From: Vibrio neptunius
GTDB taxonomy: Bacteria > Pseudomonadota > Gammaproteobacteria > Enterobacterales > Vibrionaceae
Reading direction: 5' to 3'
Length of the DNA stretch: 64,000 bases
Assembly: GCA_019339365.1 (NCBI GenBank)
Contig: CP079859.1
Span: 744,001 to 808,000 of the forward strand
The notes below the pieces were generated by a model, which was given only the letters and a program-made list of their open reading frames with translations, searched no databases and was not told the DNA's origin. Of the stretch, positions 62,514-64,000 are shown one piece after another. Position 1 is the first letter of the stretch, and each line of letters begins with the position of its first letter. A program made the position numbers and the translations under genes.

Positions 62514-62945
62514 TTACTCTTCCACATAAAATTTCTGGGTGAACTTTAATCTGCCTGTACCTTTATTACCAGCATTAACATCGATATTGAAGGTTAGGTT
62601 TTCCTCTTCCGAAATAGGGAATTCAGCGAGGTAATAAATCGCAGAGCCTTCTTTTATTTCACGAAACTCAAGTGTCTTGGTTTGGCCGATTAAGTTTTTC
62701 GCGCTGCCACTAACTTTAGCGGTAATCGCTGGTTTACCAGCCTGATAATTGTCTAACACGCTGATATTAATGATTGCTAAGTAGCCGTTTCGTTTCAGCT
62801 TATAGCTACGTGCGACTTGCGGGGTTAGGAACGTGGAGTTAAACGCGGAGTAGTGAACTTCGACATCTTTGATGGTTTTAAACTGACCTGCCCATGCGGG
62901 TAGAGCTAAAAGACTGGCCAGCGCTAACGTGATCCATTTTTTCAT
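62514..62945 (-). CDS. secreted DUF4426-type protein of unknown function
   Basis: A 143-residue protein with a signal peptide (MKKWITLALASLLALPAWAG, cleavage near residue 19) and a beta-rich mature part. The segment VEVHYSAFNSTFLTPQVA and the position just before rdgB fit the DUF4426 family of gammaproteobacteria. Its function is unknown. It lies 39 bp before rdgB and is probably in the same operon. Confidence 0.85.
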   Translation of the reverse strand: MKKWITLALASLLALPAWAGQFKTIKDVEVHYSAFNSTFLTPQVARSYKLKRNGYLAIINISVLDNYQAGKPAITAKVSGSAKNLIGQTKTLEFREIKEGSAIYYLAEFPISEEENLTFNIDVNAGNKGTGRLKFTQKFYVEE

Positions 62946-63561
62946 GATGCTTCCTTAATGGCTTACTACAGAGGAAAAGAGCAGCGTCAATGATATCGCT
63001 ACATACTTGTTGTTTTTACGCCTGATCATACGTTTGGATCCTCACTCTGTGAAGGTTTTTAGATGACCAATGGCGATTTATGCTGTGCTTTTGATGTGAA
63101 GTATTGAGAGTGTGCTTTTCGTGATTCGAATGAAAAAGGCCATCAGAACAAGGCTTGCATCGCCAGTAAAGTAAGGATTTTCTAGGCTGTATAGGGGGTT
63201 GTAGAGCGGTTTGTATTTACAATATTCGAATCTAAACAGTAAAAGTAGTTAATTTGTTGATCTTATTAATGGATTAATTTTAAGAGCGGCTTATAACCAA
63301 TTAGGCGCTAAGTGAGCATAAGTAATGATTTTCTGAATCGTCGTATGTCCAAGGATTTTTTTAGGGTCAAGATGTTCGCAGTATTCATAGTGAAGTGGCT
63401 TGCGGATGTATATCTAAGAATAAGCTAAGCCTGTCCTTTGGGGAGATCAAACTTGTAAGCTCTGATAACACTCTAAGATAGAGGTAGCCGCCACTTTGGA
63501 ATCTATCTGTTTTTTCATTTTTAGCAAGAGAGTGAGGAGTGGTCCTGCTGGGCTTAATTCT
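62946..63561. other. gene-free stretch upstream of the DUF4426 gene
   Basis: About 600 bp with stops in all frames and no repeat, RNA gene or terminator that I can recognise. It must hold the promoter of the DUF4426-rdgB-hemW operon. Confidence 0.5.
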
Positions 63562-63924
63562 TTAATTAGACTGGTCATTTTTTATTACTCTTACAATGTA
63601 AATGTTAAACAAAAGTTGTATTGAGAAAATCGTCCACAGGTCGGGGGGAACGGTTTGATCTCGATAGATAAAAGCGGGGTAAGCAGTCTCTGCAATCGTT
63701 GTGGCGATAAGTGCAACAGAGAAGTACTTGATGAAGTTTGAGCTAAATAGCTCTAAGCCTTGAAATTTTGCTATAAGCGCGGCGATAGCTACATAAGCCA
63801 ATAGGGGGCTAATAAATGCGATAGTAATTTCAATGCTATCACCCACTTCGTTGTAGGCATTCATGTAAGCGGAGCCAAGCATGAGTACTAACAGTGGAAT
63901 AAGATATTTTAGTTTTGATGCCAA
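63562..63924 (-). CDS. small integral membrane protein of unknown function
   Basis: A 120-residue protein with four predicted membrane helices (about residues 6-22, 31-51, 64-83 and 98-113) and a basic, polar C-terminus. It uses a TTG start at 63924 with AAGGGAG about 12 nt upstream, so the start is somewhat uncertain. I do not recognise the family. Its isolation between two gene-free stretches suggests accessory rather than core sequence. Confidence 0.65.
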   Translation of the reverse strand: MASKLKYLIPLLVLMLGSAYMNAYNEVGDSIEITIAFISPLLAYVAIAALIAKFQGLELFSSNFIKYFSVALIATTIAETAYPAFIYRDQTVPPDLWTIFSIQLLFNIYIVRVIKNDQSN

Positions 63925-64000
63925 AAGATATAGCTCCCTTGCTAAGCATTTTGAGTAGAATTCTACCCAGCTTGAGTGATTGGTTGCATTCTGAACCCAA

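Overview
The window is chromosomal DNA from a gammaproteobacterium, almost certainly a Vibrio. This rests on Vibrio-type 16S/23S/5S rRNA genes, two rrn operons in tandem, and gene orders and protein sequences typical of the genus. It is core housekeeping sequence with little accessory content. The only mobile-element traces are a truncated integrase beside dusA and one MITE-like palindrome.

Layout. 1-1707: 5' part of cpdB on the minus strand. 1966-7608: sulfate-activation operon cobA-cysD-cysN-permease-cysC. 7655-8596: zur-cheX. 8757-13433: an HD-GYP response regulator and a large hybrid histidine kinase. 13434-14637: a gene-poor stretch with two terminators that serve no visible gene, an integrase remnant and a LexA-type box. 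14638-16784: dusA, pspG (with a textbook sigma-54 promoter) and an outer-membrane protein. 16933-21654: a small conserved protein and cysJIH. 22220-33070: two rrn operons, with tRNA-Glu, tRNA-Ile/Ala and tRNA-Asp. 33710-40289: a Na+/H+ antiporter divergent from metH (MetJ boxes between them), then mgtE. 40401-48109: npr-rapZ-ptsN-hpf-rpoN-lptB-lptA-lptC-kdsC-kdsD-yrbG, read leftward. 48345-52916: divergent mlaFEDCB-ibaG-murA. 53029-53769: plsC. 54035-55874: two tRNA clusters (Phe/Thr/Asn) with unusual tRNA-tail repeats. 55939-62945: mltC-yggX-mutY, divergent trmB and glsA, then rdgB-hemW and a DUF4426 protein. 63562-63924: a small membrane protein.

How the genes work together. cobA supplies the siroheme precursor for CysI. 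CysDNC and CysHIJ form the full assimilatory route from sulfate to sulfide, and metH carries sulfur on to methionine. The Lpt, Kds, Mla, MurA and PlsC genes make one large envelope-biogenesis block, with RpoN and the nitrogen PTS genes embedded in it. The sigma-54 promoter of pspG connects functionally to that rpoN.

Sequence quality. Seven protein genes (cysC, dusA, the outer-membrane protein gene, metH, yrbG, mltC, hemW) are each broken by one indel. Four lack one G in a G run, and three have seven A/T where six restore the frame. The second 16S copy also lacks a G in two runs. This regular pattern points to base-calling error rather than gene decay. The most unusual biology is the family of 78-nt repeats that end in a copy of the tRNA-Asn 3' end and alternate with terminator hairpins.
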